Numbered from the stretch's first letter, positions 49,733 through 58,594 are shown. The stretch: DNA of 64,000 nt from JBEKIK01 sp963845975 (GCA_963845975.1 CAWJUD010000002.1:1798001-1862000); one strand, 5' to 3'. Program-made: numbers and translations. The notes: generated by a model not told the origin, from the letters alone.

Positions 49733-50725
49733 ATGGCTAGACCCTACTATAAAAAGTCCCACAAGGCTTGGTACGTTAATCTTAACGGCCGTCCAATTCG
49801 TTTGGCTAATGAAAAGGGCGCTGCATGGGATAAATACAATACACTTATTCAACCTGTTGATAAAGTAGTAGAGTTAGTGCAACGATTTCTCAACTATCAT
49901 AAGACTAACTCGGCACTTGGCACCTATACTTTTTATTCCAAAGCCCTTGATCCATTTTGCCGCAACATCGGACCTGCCATGCGAGTGTCCGATCTTCGAC
50001 CATATCACATTACTCAGTGGATAGACACTATAAAGCCTAGAAGTGACAACTACAAGCGGAACCTCATCCGGGCCGTCAAGGCTTGTTTTAAGTGGGTGGA
50101 AGATCAAGAGTATACAGAACAATCCCCACTACGCAAGGTAAAGGTGCCGCCAGCCGTATCAAGAGGTGATGAAGCTTACTTAATGCCTGACCAATGGGAT
50201 AAACTTGTCAATTATGCCGGGGAATCTCAAGATAATGGGGCATTATTAGACATTCTCACAGTAATGAAGGAAACCGGTTGCCGCCCCCAAGAGGTTCGCA
50301 AGGTTGAAGCCCGTCATTTTGATAGGAACGGCCGTTGTTGGATACTGCCCAAAGCGGAAAGTAAAGGTAAAAAGGAAGCCCGAGTTATCCACCTAAGCGA
50401 TAAGGCTTTTGAAATATGCCAGCGGTTGGCGTTCAAATATCCTGAAGGGCCATTGTTTCGCAATAGCAACGGAAACCCTTGGCATATTCAGGTACTTGAT
50501 AACCGTTGCTACCGACTTTCTCAACGGCTGGGCTTTCGCGTAACCCCATATAGTATTCGCCACACATTTGCAACCGATGCCATTATCAAGGGTGTCGATC
50601 TACAAACAATCGCCACTCTTATGGGACACGCCGATCTAAAGATGTTAAGTAAGGTTTATCAGCATATTCGCAAACGTAGTGATTATATCAAGGAAGGATT
50701 ACGCAAAGCGACAGATTCAGCTTGA
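49733..50725 (+). CDS. Tyrosine recombinase / integrase
   Basis: A 330-residue site-specific recombinase. The N-terminal part (about 45-140) is the SAM-like core-binding domain (FLNYHKTNSALGTYTFYSKA). The catalytic domain has Arg184 (ETGCRPQEV), a Lys in the following beta-hairpin, Arg276 in YSIRHTFATD (the usual HxxR His is Tyr), His in LMGHADLK and the nucleophile Tyr309 (SKVYQHI). The ATG follows TAGGAGCAACAACA, the leader type shared with the rest of the element. It probably integrates and excises the 49.3-63.4 kb element; no attachment site pair was found. Regulation through the spacer operator is likely. Confidence 0.92.
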   Translation: MARPYYKKSHKAWYVNLNGRPIRLANEKGAAWDKYNTLIQPVDKVVELVQRFLNYHKTNSALGTYTFYSKALDPFCRNIGPAMRVSDLRPYHITQWIDTIKPRSDNYKRNLIRAVKACFKWVEDQEYTEQSPLRKVKVPPAVSRGDEAYLMPDQWDKLVNYAGESQDNGALLDILTVMKETGCRPQEVRKVEARHFDRNGRCWILPKAESKGKKEARVIHLSDKAFEICQRLAFKYPEGPLFRNSNGNPWHIQVLDNRCYRLSQRLGFRVTPYSIRHTFATDAIIKGVDLQTIATLMGHADLKMLSKVYQHIRKRSDYIKEGLRKATDSA

Positions 50726-50741
50726 TTTTTAGGATTTTTAT

Positions 50742-50769
50742 TTGCAGTACACCAACCTTGTGATAGAAT
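50742..50769 (+). promoter_or_regulatory. Promoter of the DUF932 operon with shared operator
   Basis: -35 TTGCAG (50742-50747), 16-base spacer, -10 TAGAAT (50764-50769). The operator TACACCAACCTTGTG (50748-50762) fills the spacer. The preceding bases (ATTTTTATTTG) also match the integrase promoter region. Confidence 0.75.
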
Positions 50770-50822
50770 TAAAGTAGAACCTTATCTCTTATCTTTTCAC
50801 TGAACACCTTGGAGCAAGCACC

Positions 50823-51563
50823 ATGAGTGGAACCCTTTGCCTACATTCAGGTGCAAAGATTGTTGATTTGGAAGCCTTACAGGCAGTTGATACCCCTGAA
50901 CCGACCGCCACTTGGACACCAATACCTCATCACGCCCTGGTCGATTCGGTACGCGGAGCCTTGACCGCCAGCGGGGCGGAAATCGTAAAGGAAGAACATG
51001 CGTTATATCAGAAAGGTGCGCGTTACTTTGGCCTTTTACACCTTTCAAACCAACAGGGTGAAAACAACGATGGTGGCAACACAGTTGTTGGTATTCGCAA
51101 CAGCCACGATAAGACTTTCCCTGCCGGGCTATCACTCGGCAATCGAGTATTTGTGTGTGATAACCTCAGCTTCAGCGGGGATGTAACTGTAGCCCGAAAG
51201 CATACCCGGTTCATCGGCCGCGATTTAGATCGGCTGATCTATGCTGCCGTGGGGAAGCTAGCCGACCTGAAGGTGAAACAGGTGGTACGGTTCACGGCTT
51301 ATAAGGATCGAATGATAAACGATCCTGAAGCGCATGATCTTATCATCCGCGCCATGCTTGCCCGAGTGATTAGTGGGGAGGCGGTCGCTAAAGTGGTTAG
51401 CGAGTGGCGGGAACCAGAGCACGAAGAATTCAAGACCCGTAATGTATGGAGCCTGTTTAACGGCTTTACGGAGGTGCTGAAGGGCATCAATCCCATTGCT
51501 GCCGTGAAGCGGACCATGACGTTGCATGGATTGCTGGATGCCCAATGTCAACTCGCAGTTTAG
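50823..51563 (+). CDS. DUF932 phage/plasmid-like protein
   Basis: A 246-residue protein matching the DUF932 family, found on plasmids, phages and integrative elements. The characteristic run is VVGIRNSHDKTFPAGLSLGN, then RVFVCDNLSFSGDVTVARKH. The C-terminal part (RNVWSLFNGFTEVLKGINP) also fits. The biochemical function is unknown; relatives are highly expressed early genes, and an anti-restriction or replication-associated role has been guessed. First gene of the plus-strand operon 50.8-53.3 kb; leader GGAGCAAGCACC. Confidence 0.8.
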   Translation: MSGTLCLHSGAKIVDLEALQAVDTPEPTATWTPIPHHALVDSVRGALTASGAEIVKEEHALYQKGARYFGLLHLSNQQGENNDGGNTVVGIRNSHDKTFPAGLSLGNRVFVCDNLSFSGDVTVARKHTRFIGRDLDRLIYAAVGKLADLKVKQVVRFTAYKDRMINDPEAHDLIIRAMLARVISGEAVAKVVSEWREPEHEEFKTRNVWSLFNGFTEVLKGINPIAAVKRTMTLHGLLDAQCQLAV

Positions 51564-51572
51564 GAGCAATTC

Positions 51573-51962
51573 ATGTCCCCACAAGAAATTTCAGAATTAC
51601 ATCGAATTGCCTTAGTGAATACGGGTGATAAACAACAAGCCCGTCGATGTGTGGAGGCATACCTTGCAGGGGCCGACCGTTTGCTGCCACACAATCGTAC
51701 AACCACTATGATCTGGGTGCGCGTGGGGGATTCCGGCGAATATGAGTCTTTTGACGATCTACAAGAGGTGGTCGATTACCTGAATGAACTCGGCGTCGGC
51801 CTGATAGATCACTGGCGCTCTGCCGGTATCGAAACTTGTAATTATCACGGCCATGATTACATCAGCCTATATCATGGTGATACTGACGGCAACTTGAAAT
51901 CTGACTTATTGCCGGATGAAAGAGTCTTTGTGGAAGACAGCCTTCAGGAGTGCTACCAATGA
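51573..51962 (+). CDS. Hypothetical acidic element protein
   Basis: A 129-residue protein behind TAGGAGCAATTC, 9 bases after the DUF932 gene. The N-terminal helical part (EISELHRIALVNTGDKQQAR) is followed by an acidic beta-rich half (ESFDDLQEVVDYLNELGVG). No family is recognised. Its stop overlaps the next start (ATGA). Confidence 0.65.
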   Translation: MSPQEISELHRIALVNTGDKQQARRCVEAYLAGADRLLPHNRTTTMIWVRVGDSGEYESFDDLQEVVDYLNELGVGLIDHWRSAGIETCNYHGHDYISLYHGDTDGNLKSDLLPDERVFVEDSLQECYQ

Positions 51963-52252
51963 AGCAAACATTCCAGCAACGAGTAATCGAACACCTGAAG
52001 GCTGTCGGCGCACGCAAGCACGATGGTTTATACGATTACGAACTCGACACAGATATCGGCAAATTATGGATTAGCGTCCAGAAAGACTGGATAGCTTGCC
52101 GTTGGGCTGATCTTGACCGGGCGTTAAAAGTTAAGTCTACGCTTGGACCTAATTTCAATCCCCATAGCGGTAAATGGAATTTCGTCTTTACGAATCCAAC
52201 TATCGAACACGTAAACCATTTTATTTCGCAACTCGGACCTTTTTTATCATAA
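51959..52252 (+). CDS. Hypothetical element protein
   Basis: A 97-residue protein from the ATG at 51959, behind CAGGAG and overlapping the previous stop. The content (YDYELDTDIGKLWISVQKDW, ACRWADLDRALK, PHSGKWNFVF) looks like a small alpha/beta protein of the kind common on plasmids. No function assigned. Confidence 0.65.
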   Translation: MKQTFQQRVIEHLKAVGARKHDGLYDYELDTDIGKLWISVQKDWIACRWADLDRALKVKSTLGPNFNPHSGKWNFVFTNPTIEHVNHFISQLGPFLS

Positions 52253-52268
52253 TTTCAAAGAGGGCAAT

Positions 52269-52577
52269 ATGAGTATTGAAAAGGGCGCAGAACGTGACAA
52301 AGTAATTTTCCGGGTAGATAAAAGTGATGGTACAGTTTTCGCTTTATTCCCGGAAATTCCAGCCGACAACTACGGGCATCTTTGTCAGTCATTCACTCAC
52401 ATTGGACAACACGGTGCGGCCGATCTTAACCACTGCCTAAAAATCAGCCGACCGGCAGAGTTTACAGATTACAAGGAACTGGCGGAAGAACTTACCCAGC
52501 GGGGCTACAACCTTATCGTGTGCAAACGTGAAACACCTGCCATGCGCGAAGTACGGCAGACTTGTGTTTGTATCTAG
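52269..52577 (+). CDS. Hypothetical element protein
   Basis: A 102-residue protein. The run VIFRVDKSDGTVFALFPEIP and the later CLKISRPAEFTDYKELAEEL are a pattern common to small plasmid/phage proteins of unknown function. It starts 16 bases after the preceding gene and ends 8 bases before the next. Confidence 0.65.
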   Translation: MSIEKGAERDKVIFRVDKSDGTVFALFPEIPADNYGHLCQSFTHIGQHGAADLNHCLKISRPAEFTDYKELAEELTQRGYNLIVCKRETPAMREVRQTCVCI

Positions 52578-52585
52578 GAGCAACT

Positions 52586-53020
52586 ATGGCCAGCGCAACT
52601 ACTGAAATTATCGAAATTGACGCCCGTGTAATCGCAATTGATGAAACTGACTTGTGTATCATTGCGCCGAAAGACCGTCCATTTATCGAACGTGTTGTAG
52701 GCGTCTACCTTTATGACCATAACCGTCGCGTACATTGTTGCGAATTGACCGCTTCTTACGAATTGCATTGGTTGTATGATGAGGTGCGATTGACACCTAA
52801 AGGATATGACCTTGACGATGACTCGCGGGAAGCCATTTATGAAAAATATGAATGCCATGACCGTGATCCTGTACATTACTTCCATTGCCACACGATCGAC
52901 CGGCTTTCGGAACGTCTTGGACGTGGTGATTATTACAGGGAAAAAATAGCGGTTGACGAAGATTACGACACCTCAATAGATGAACTGCTAGAACATTTCA
53001 ATTGCAACCATCCTTTCTAA
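52586..53020 (+). CDS. Hypothetical element protein
   Basis: A 144-residue, strongly acidic protein starting at 52586 behind TAGGAGCAACT (the frame is open to 52562). It contains a beta-rich first half (IDARVIAIDETDLCIIAPKD) and a His/Cys-containing second half (YECHDRDPVHYFHCHTIDRL) that might bind metal. No family recognised. Confidence 0.65.
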   Translation: MASATTEIIEIDARVIAIDETDLCIIAPKDRPFIERVVGVYLYDHNRRVHCCELTASYELHWLYDEVRLTPKGYDLDDDSREAIYEKYECHDRDPVHYFHCHTIDRLSERLGRGDYYREKIAVDEDYDTSIDELLEHFNCNHPF

Positions 53021-53029
53021 GTTAAAAAA

Positions 53030-53314
53030 ATGAAACAAGCCTGTAAACGATTCAATCTTGGCGCGATCCTTGCCACGCCTGGCGCTTTGGAGGCATTAGA
53101 AGATTCAAACCAAATACCGGCCGAATTTCTGAACCGTCATTGCTCTGGCGATTGGGGCGACGTTGATCCGGCCGACGCCGCCGAAAATGAGTTATCCGTG
53201 GAACAAGGCTTTCGCATTCTAAGCGCCTATACGACACACAAGGGCGTCAGACTATGGATTATTACAGAAGCTGACCGGTCGGCAACCACGATTCTATTAC
53301 CGGATGAGTATTAG
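53030..53314 (+). CDS. Conserved small plasmid/phage-type protein
   Basis: A 94-residue protein of a recurring mobile-element family. It opens with LGAILATPGALEALEDSNQI, continues HCSGDWGDVDPADAAENEL and closes RLWIITEADRSATTILLPDE. Relatives sit near replication and small-protein clusters on plasmids and integrative elements. Function unknown. It ends the plus-strand operon. Confidence 0.75.
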   Translation: MKQACKRFNLGAILATPGALEALEDSNQIPAEFLNRHCSGDWGDVDPADAAENELSVEQGFRILSAYTTHKGVRLWIITEADRSATTILLPDEY

Positions 53315-53560
53315 TCTTTTCTTTCTTTGCTTTGCCGCCCTGGTCGAATCCAGAGCTAGATCGCATTATCACGTGAACACTGCCGATTGAATACGACAAA
53401 ACTCATAGTCAGTTGCCCTAAAGCGTTGCCAACAGACATCGGGCGACTGTTGCAAAGCAGTGGCTATAACTGGAATTATAAAGGGGGGTTGTGGCCCTCC
53501 CACCCATCATCTATGCTATTGGATGGTTGGGTCTCGTTTTTGTTTGTGGAGGGCAATGTC

Positions 53561-55327
53561 ATGCCGATCATTGTTCAATGTTCAGGATGCAAAAGTAAGT
53601 TCCGCGCTGGGGACAAGCTGTTAGGGAAGCAGGTTAAATGCCCGAAGTGTCCCACTGTAATTGAGATTCCGATTGTTCAACAAAATGAGACTTACCAAGC
53701 GGAAACAATTCAAGACACAAATCATCAAGATCGGTTACAGCATGAGCAGCTAAGTGTAGAGACAGCTAAAGCCACTGAAGCCGCAACAAACGAATTGGAA
53801 CCTGGCCTCGTTGTAAACCCCAGGGACCCTCTTGGCACCGCTATTCATTGGTTCCTGATATTGATATATTGTGGCTTAGCAGCCGCCTTCTTTTTTCTAT
53901 GCTCAAGGGTTTTCCAGGTTCATTTTATTTGGAACGTAGCGTTTTCTTTACTTGCGTCGGGAACCGTGACCGCTTCAATTGTCTGTATCGTTGACGCAAG
54001 ATTGTGTCGTGTCAGACTGCTCAATGCTATCAAGAATCAGGCAACAGCAGATGAAATTCAAGCTATCGTTGAGACAGCATTTGGAATCACCCCGGACTTA
54101 AAGAATCCCATAGTGACTGGGTTAGCCTTTTTGCCTATTGCCATTGTCACGTTTGTCTTCCTGGCTCCTTTCATTGATTCGTATGTTTGGCGGGGAGGAT
54201 TGTCTGTGGCAGTGGCATTACCGCTTTCTAGCTTTGTGGAATTGATTGTCAACTTGCTTGCAGCCCAAAAACGCTCATGGGAGAGAGCGAAGAAAACGAT
54301 AACTGATTACGATCCCCAAATATGGAATAAGATAGAAGGAATTTGGACCGAACGAAGAAAAGTTCAGGCCGCAGAGAAGGAAAAGAAGGAGAAGGAACTT
54401 GCTCTGGCCCGCGAAGACAAGATGCGGCGCAAAGCGGAGGAGCGGGAGAAGGTAGCCAAGCAGATCGAACGACAGAAAGCCCAGGCCAGAGCCCAAGCAG
54501 CAGAAAAGGAAAAAAGGGAGAAGGCAGCCAAGGAACCAAAGAACACCAGATTATCTCAAGTGACTACGCAGCCGCTAAGAGTGAAGACAAGCAAAGGGTT
54601 AAAAGAGCTTGAGATGACCTGCACGCGCGATGATCTCTTAGGCGAAAGTGAATATGTGGAAAAAGCATCGGAATTGATAGCCGCAGAGGGGGCCGATGCA
54701 GCACGCGGCCTCGCGGAGTTGATATCTGAGCTTTTGAGATGCAGAAGTCAGAAAATTGACAACGCTCTTTTTGCCGCAAAACGCGCGCTGCCAGTTCCTG
54801 AACTTCTCAGAGCGGTTTCTGAGGTCGTAGCCGCAAAATCACTTGCTCCTACGCCATCCGGCGTGCGCTTTCAACCTCAAATTGCCGGCGCTGGGCAAGT
54901 AGGATGGGATGACGGAACCACAAACCGTTTACACAACTATGCCAGTCAAGTGCTGGAACACTTGAAGCAGAGACAAGCATCACCCAGTTCACAGGCAAGT
55001 TCCGCACCTACATATCAGACTTCATCTCTCGGGAAGATTCACGGGCATGTATGCGACCGTTGTAAGAAGGTGATTCCTGAGAGTGAAATGGTATCACTGT
55101 CGGGTAACCTGATTTGTAAGTCTTGTGACAAAGCGTTAGAGCAAAAAGTCTTCGGAAGTTTCAAAATGTTCACAAGGATTGGAACCGAAGACGCGCCTGC
55201 ATCAATTCGACAAAAACACTACGCTGAGGACTATACGGTCAAAACAGGCAGAAATACATGTCCTCGCTGTGGCCATGAATACGATCAAAGCACGGCCTGG
55301 TGTGCGAAGTGCAAGGTCAGTATCTGA
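53561..55327 (+). CDS. Zinc-ribbon membrane protein with coiled coil
   Basis: About 588 residues from the ATG at 53561 behind TGGAGGGC; the frame is open to a TTG at 53387. The N-terminus is a planctomycete-type zinc ribbon (CSGCKSKFRAGDKLLGK, CPKC). Four hydrophobic helices follow (AIHWFLILIYCGLAAAFFFL, NVAFSLLASGTVTASIVCIV, GLAFLPIAIVTFVFLAPFID, GGLSVAVALPLSSFVELIVN). A long Lys/Glu coiled coil (about residues 260-335) comes next. Two zinc motifs end the protein (CDRCKKVIPESEM...CKSC and CPRCGHEYDQSTAWCAKC). Perhaps a membrane scaffold; function unknown. Confidence 0.7.
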   Translation: MPIIVQCSGCKSKFRAGDKLLGKQVKCPKCPTVIEIPIVQQNETYQAETIQDTNHQDRLQHEQLSVETAKATEAATNELEPGLVVNPRDPLGTAIHWFLILIYCGLAAAFFFLCSRVFQVHFIWNVAFSLLASGTVTASIVCIVDARLCRVRLLNAIKNQATADEIQAIVETAFGITPDLKNPIVTGLAFLPIAIVTFVFLAPFIDSYVWRGGLSVAVALPLSSFVELIVNLLAAQKRSWERAKKTITDYDPQIWNKIEGIWTERRKVQAAEKEKKEKELALAREDKMRRKAEEREKVAKQIERQKAQARAQAAEKEKREKAAKEPKNTRLSQVTTQPLRVKTSKGLKELEMTCTRDDLLGESEYVEKASELIAAEGADAARGLAELISELLRCRSQKIDNALFAAKRALPVPELLRAVSEVVAAKSLAPTPSGVRFQPQIAGAGQVGWDDGTTNRLHNYASQVLEHLKQRQASPSSQASSAPTYQTSSLGKIHGHVCDRCKKVIPESEMVSLSGNLICKSCDKALEQKVFGSFKMFTRIGTEDAPASIRQKHYAEDYTVKTGRNTCPRCGHEYDQSTAWCAKCKVSI

Positions 55328-55517
55328 TAGACAGTTCATCCCGACAATCGGAAGGGGCCATATCGAATCCAAAGCTGGCCCCGGCAACAGCCGATCAGCG
55401 GTATTACGTGGGTTTGCGGCTGTCGAGGCTTAGGGCTTATTGGTTTTTTCGCGTAATTGCTGACGAGTTAATCCCACAGAGTGCAGAATACACTACTGGA
55501 AAAAAAACGATTTTACC

Positions 55518-55553
55518 GAAAAATGTCCAGAGCCGATTTTTAAGCCCTGTTAT
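55518..55553 (+). repeat. Dispersed 35-bp repeat, copy 3
   Basis: AAAAATGTCCAGAGCCGATT continuing TTTAAGCCCTGTTATA. The rest of the spacer 55328-55699 shows no gene. Confidence 0.7.
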
Positions 55554-55738
55554 AGATAATGAGGGTCTTATCCCCTTTGGAATTGGCTAGATTGTGCCAA
55601 AGGCATCCACATAACCGAAATGGCTCTATTGGCCAATCCGATCAAAGCATTGGCCTATGGTCTTATACGGTCAAGGATTCTATCAAGGATACCTTGAGGT
55701 GGACCCAATTGTCTAGACCACTGTTCACGATCAAAGGT

Positions 55739-55780
55739 AGCAGCCCGCGAGACCTATACCAAAGGTCTCGCGCGGCTGCT
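55739..55780. terminator. Strong hairpin near the left end of the IS
   Basis: AGCAGCCCGCGAGACC (55739-55754) pairs with GGTCTCGCGCGGCTGCT (55764-55780), with one bulged base. It probably limits read-through into or out of the transposase genes. Confidence 0.6.
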
Positions 55781-55870
55781 GATTTAACCAATAAAGGGGG
55801 AATTGCCAATAGACTATCCCCGTTTTGCGCGATTTCAAAACGATTTGGACCACTTCTCCGATTCTCTCTT

Positions 55871-56692
55871 TCACGCTGCCCGATACACGGCCAGCGGCGT
55901 AAGGTAATCCAAGGCGCCGTGAATTCGCTCTTCGTTGTAAAACTGGAAGAAGTACGCCAGTCCTTTTTCCAACGCTCGCACTGTCGCGTAGTCGTGCAGG
56001 TACAGGTCTTCATACTTCACCGTCCGCCACAAACGTTCCACAAACACATTATCCATCCAGCGGCCGCGGCCGTCCATGCTGATGGCCACGCCCGCCGCTT
56101 CCAAGCGGCTCGTAAACGCCACGGCCGTGTATTGCACGCCCTGGTCGGTGTTGAATATCTCCGGAGTGCCTTGCGTCAAGGCTTCTTCCAACGCCTCCAG
56201 GCAAAACGTCCCATCCAACGTGTTCGACAACCGCCACGACAACACGTAGCGGCTGTACCAATCCATGACCACTGTCAGATACATCCAGCCCTGCGTCATG
56301 GGCACGTAGGTGATGTCGCTGGACCATACCTGGTCCGGCCTGACAATCGCTATATTTCGCAGTAAATACGGGTATATCTTGTGTTCCGGATCGTGTCGCG
56401 ACAGTCGCGGCTTGGGATAAATCGCCTCCAAACCCATCAAACGCATCAGGCGTCTGGCCCGTTTGCGGTCGATGCCCAAAACCTCGGCCATCTTCCGACT
56501 GCCGTAGCACGGCGTCTTCAGGTATTGTTCGTCGATCCGACGCATCCATTGCAAATTCTCCGCCGACTCGCCCGCCGACCGGTAGTACCAACTCGATCGG
56601 TTCAAACCCAAAATCTCGCACTGCCGGCGGATGCTCACGCCAGGGCAGCGGGGCTCGATGCACTTTCGTTTGAACTCAATCGAGTCGGGCAA
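55871..56692 (-). CDS. IS3-family transposase OrfB (DDE integrase core)
   Basis: A 273-residue frame. The HTH_21-like region (IRRQCEILGLNRSSWYY, YGSRKMAEVLGIDRKRARRL) precedes an rve domain with the catalytic triad in VWSSDITYVPMTQG (D), FNTDQGVQYTAVAF (D) and MDNVFVERLWRTVKYEDLYL (E). The closing FYNEERIHGALDYLTP is typical. The frame has no good start of its own and is expected to be made as an OrfAB fusion by -1 frameshifting. Confidence 0.93.
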   Translation of the reverse strand: MPDSIEFKRKCIEPRCPGVSIRRQCEILGLNRSSWYYRSAGESAENLQWMRRIDEQYLKTPCYGSRKMAEVLGIDRKRARRLMRLMGLEAIYPKPRLSRHDPEHKIYPYLLRNIAIVRPDQVWSSDITYVPMTQGWMYLTVVMDWYSRYVLSWRLSNTLDGTFCLEALEEALTQGTPEIFNTDQGVQYTAVAFTSRLEAAGVAISMDGRGRWMDNVFVERLWRTVKYEDLYLHDYATVRALEKGLAYFFQFYNEERIHGALDYLTPLAVYRAA

Positions 56693-56966
56693 GTTTTTTT
56701 TTCAACCACGCCAGTTCCATCTGCAAGCGGCCGATCTGCTCGTACAGGTCGGCGATCAACGCCTCCTGCTCTTGGCTTTCCCGGCGACGATCATCCGAAA
56801 ACAACTCGCCCGCACCTTCCAGCAACCGCTTCTTCCAATACCCGATCTGCGTCGGATGAACGCCGAACTGGGATGCCAGTTCGCTCGTGGTGCGGTCTCC
56901 ACGCACCGCCGCCAAGGCCGCCTTCGCCTTCAGCGAAGACTCGATCCTCCGTCGTTTCGCTCCCAT
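56676..56966 (-). CDS. IS3-family transposase OrfA
   Basis: A 96-residue protein from the ATG at 56966 (GAKRRRIESSLKAKAALAAV). It has the HTH RTTSELASQFGVHPTQIGYW and a leucine-zipper-like tail (LIADLYEQIGRLQMELAWLK). Its 3' end overlaps orfB at a run of eight A residues (minus strand, near 56700), the classic IS3 -1 slippage site. Confidence 0.92.
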   Translation of the reverse strand: MGAKRRRIESSLKAKAALAAVRGDRTTSELASQFGVHPTQIGYWKKRLLEGAGELFSDDRRRESQEQEALIADLYEQIGRLQMELAWLKKKLARLD

Positions 56967-57120
56967 CTCGGACTCCCTCCAATTGGACCATGAGTACATC
57001 TATTCTATCAATTTTCGTGGTCCAGTTTTTGGGGTCCAGTATACCTAATCGCGTGCAAGTAACATACTGCTTGCCGAGTTGATAATCCAATGTCCGCATT
57101 CTACTTTACTATAAAACAGC

Positions 57121-57164
57121 AAGGGCATTGCCTAGCGTAAATTCCCTTGCTAAGCAATGCCCTT
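57121..57164 (-). terminator. Terminator of the minus-strand small-gene operon
   Basis: AAGGGCATTGC (57121-57131) and GCAATGCCCTT (57154-57164) pair perfectly over 11 bp. On the minus strand GCTGTTTTATAG follows. It lies 39 bases past the last gene of the 57.2-60.8 kb operon. Confidence 0.65.
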
Positions 57165-57202
57165 GACGTTTAACCACTCGATAAGCATGGTTGCCCTAAA
57201 TG

Positions 57203-57418
57203 CTAGATTGTACTTTGATCGTCTACCATCAATTGCGCATGAAAAATACGGCGGGGAATTACACCCCGTTCCCGTAATCCATTACGGTATTTTAGTAGAA
57301 ATTCCGCATAGGCTTGCCGTACCACTGGATCGTCAAAACTATGATCGGAAGAGCGCAACCCTTGAATTCTTTGCACCGTGGTACGTTGCGTAGAACGTTG
57401 CTTAGTAAGTTGTTTCAT
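57203..57418 (-). CDS. Small basic hypothetical protein
   Basis: A 71-residue, Arg/Gln/Thr-rich protein (KQLTKQRSTQRTTVQRIQGL; AEFLLKYRNGLRERGVIPRR). It may bind nucleic acid. The start overlaps the previous stop (ATGA). Last gene of the minus-strand operon. Confidence 0.6.
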   Translation of the reverse strand: MKQLTKQRSTQRTTVQRIQGLRSSDHSFDDPVVRQAYAEFLLKYRNGLRERGVIPRRIFHAQLMVDDQSTI

Positions 57419-57735
57419 AATGTAACTATTACCCCTAACTCTGCTAGCATATCGGTTAAGATAGCGATTTCCTCTTGAAAAACAGAATCCAAGTAATCAT
57501 CCCCACTGTCGGATTCAATTCCCCACAATCCGGGACTTTCAATTTTTTGGAGAATATGCCCCTTGCCGTAAGGGATTGGTAATTCGACAACAGCGCGGAC
57601 TCCAATAAATCCGAATTCCCCGCGCTGGAATTCCGCTAATCGGTTTTCAAAGCCCTCTTGTTCTAAATAAGAACTATCGGGGCAATCATCGGCCAATAAT
57701 TCTCGGTCGAATTCGCTTTTAGTTATGGTAATCAT
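57415..57735 (-). CDS. Hypothetical plasmid/phage-type protein
   Basis: A 106-residue acidic protein behind GGGAGTAACAACC. The sequence (SSYLEQEGFENRLAEFQRGE; FIGVRAVVELPIPYGKGHIL; LWGIESDSGDDYLDSVFQEE) follows a family often seen in small-gene clusters of plasmids and integrative elements, function unknown. Confidence 0.65.
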   Translation of the reverse strand: MITITKSEFDRELLADDCPDSSYLEQEGFENRLAEFQRGEFGFIGVRAVVELPIPYGKGHILQKIESPGLWGIESDSGDDYLDSVFQEEIAILTDMLAELGVIVTL

Positions 57736-57753
57736 GGTTGTTACTCCCAGTTG

Positions 57754-57789
57754 AAAAATGTCCAGAGTAGATTTTCATGCCCGGTTATA
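57754..57789 (+). repeat. Dispersed 35-bp repeat, copy 4
   Basis: AAAAATGTCCAGAGTAGATT continuing TTCATGCCCGGTTATA. It overlaps the last codons of the neighbouring minus-strand gene, so that gene's 3' end may have been reset by insertion of the repeat. Confidence 0.7.
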
Positions 57790-58384
57790 CGGCCGCCAAT
57801 TCCTGATAGCCCAAATCGCAAAATGCCTCCCTCAATTGCTCTTCGCTTGGATACCCGCCCTGATCGTCTACGTTTTCAATTGCCGAATAGTTATTATCGG
57901 CAAACCAAGAGTAAACGGCCGATTGCCAATCCTCTGGCAAGTCATATTCATTCTTTAACCGCCATGCGGCATCGGCGATATTTTCAAACGTTGCTTCATA
58001 CTCTCGGTTACTGTAATCCTCTTCGTCAAGAATCGGGTAATCGTCCAACCGTTTGGCTAGCTTGTGATATTCCCGGAATGCTTTGGTAATCTTTCCGCGC
58101 TTATATACGCGAATTGAAAAACCATCGACATGACCGACAGCCCAATGGGAATGGGACTCGAAAACTATGTCGGGATTGTTGCCTTGCGTGAAAGGTTGTA
58201 GAGTCTTTTCGATAATGCTTGCATTGCTTTGATCTAACAGCCCACTATCCCGGTTATGGGTGTAGATGATTGCCCACTTGTCGGCGTCTTTTGGTTGACG
58301 GTTCCATATAAAACAATGGAATTCCAACCAATTGCCGGCCGCTAGCTTTGCGGCCGATTCTAAATCTATTTCGCCTAGTCTCAT
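57785..58384 (-). CDS. Hypothetical plasmid-type protein
   Basis: A 199-residue protein behind GGGAGCAACACCA. It contains LEFHCFIWNRQPKDADKWAI, IYTHNRDSGLLDQSNAS, FESHSHWAVGHVDGFSIRVY and a C-terminal YDLPEDWQSAVYSWFADNNY. Proteins of this design occur on plasmids and phages without known role. The 3' end touches a copy of the dispersed repeat. Confidence 0.65.
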   Translation of the reverse strand: MRLGEIDLESAAKLAAGNWLEFHCFIWNRQPKDADKWAIIYTHNRDSGLLDQSNASIIEKTLQPFTQGNNPDIVFESHSHWAVGHVDGFSIRVYKRGKITKAFREYHKLAKRLDDYPILDEEDYSNREYEATFENIADAAWRLKNEYDLPEDWQSAVYSWFADNNYSAIENVDDQGGYPSEEQLREAFCDLGYQELAAV

Positions 58385-58418
58385 TGGTGTTGCTCCCTAG
58401 TTGCTGGATTATTGATTG

Positions 58419-58565
58419 CTAATCATCGGAACTATCTTCGATCCATACGATACACGGTTCCTTATCTTTGATTCCGGCCGTAATCGACGGGTCACATACA
58501 AACTCGATTCCTTCTAAAAATGCAATTGCCTCTTGCTCAGTCTCAAATTGTCTAGTTGTTTTCAT
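58419..58565 (-). CDS. 48-residue acidic protein
   Basis: ATG at 58565 behind GGGAGCAAAC, stop at 58419. The product (KTTRQFETEQEAIAFLEGIE; VWIEDSSDD) has the same FETEQEAIxFLE pattern as the C-terminus of its neighbour (FDTEQEAKDYLEEM), suggesting a small paralogous module. Confidence 0.6.
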   Translation of the reverse strand: MKTTRQFETEQEAIAFLEGIEFVCDPSITAGIKDKEPCIVWIEDSSDD

Positions 58566-58594
58566 GTTTGCTCCCTGTTGTTTGCTCCCTATTG

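Larger units (their letters stand above)
55700..57038 (-). mobile_element. IS3-family insertion sequence
   Basis: 1339 bp bounded by imperfect 21-bp inverted ends. The left end is TGGACCCAATTGTCTAGACCA (55700-55720) and the right end, on the minus strand, starts TGGACCCCAAAAACTGGACC. Inside are orfA and orfB in the IS3 arrangement with an A8 slippery run. A strong hairpin stands between orfB and the left end. I found no target-site duplication, so one border may have been rearranged. Confidence 0.88.

Noticed and set aside
55695..57045. Target-site duplication of the IS3-family element
   Set aside because: Bases directly outside the two ends do not match over 3-5 positions. A shared ATACC lies a few bases out on both sides but not at equivalent positions.
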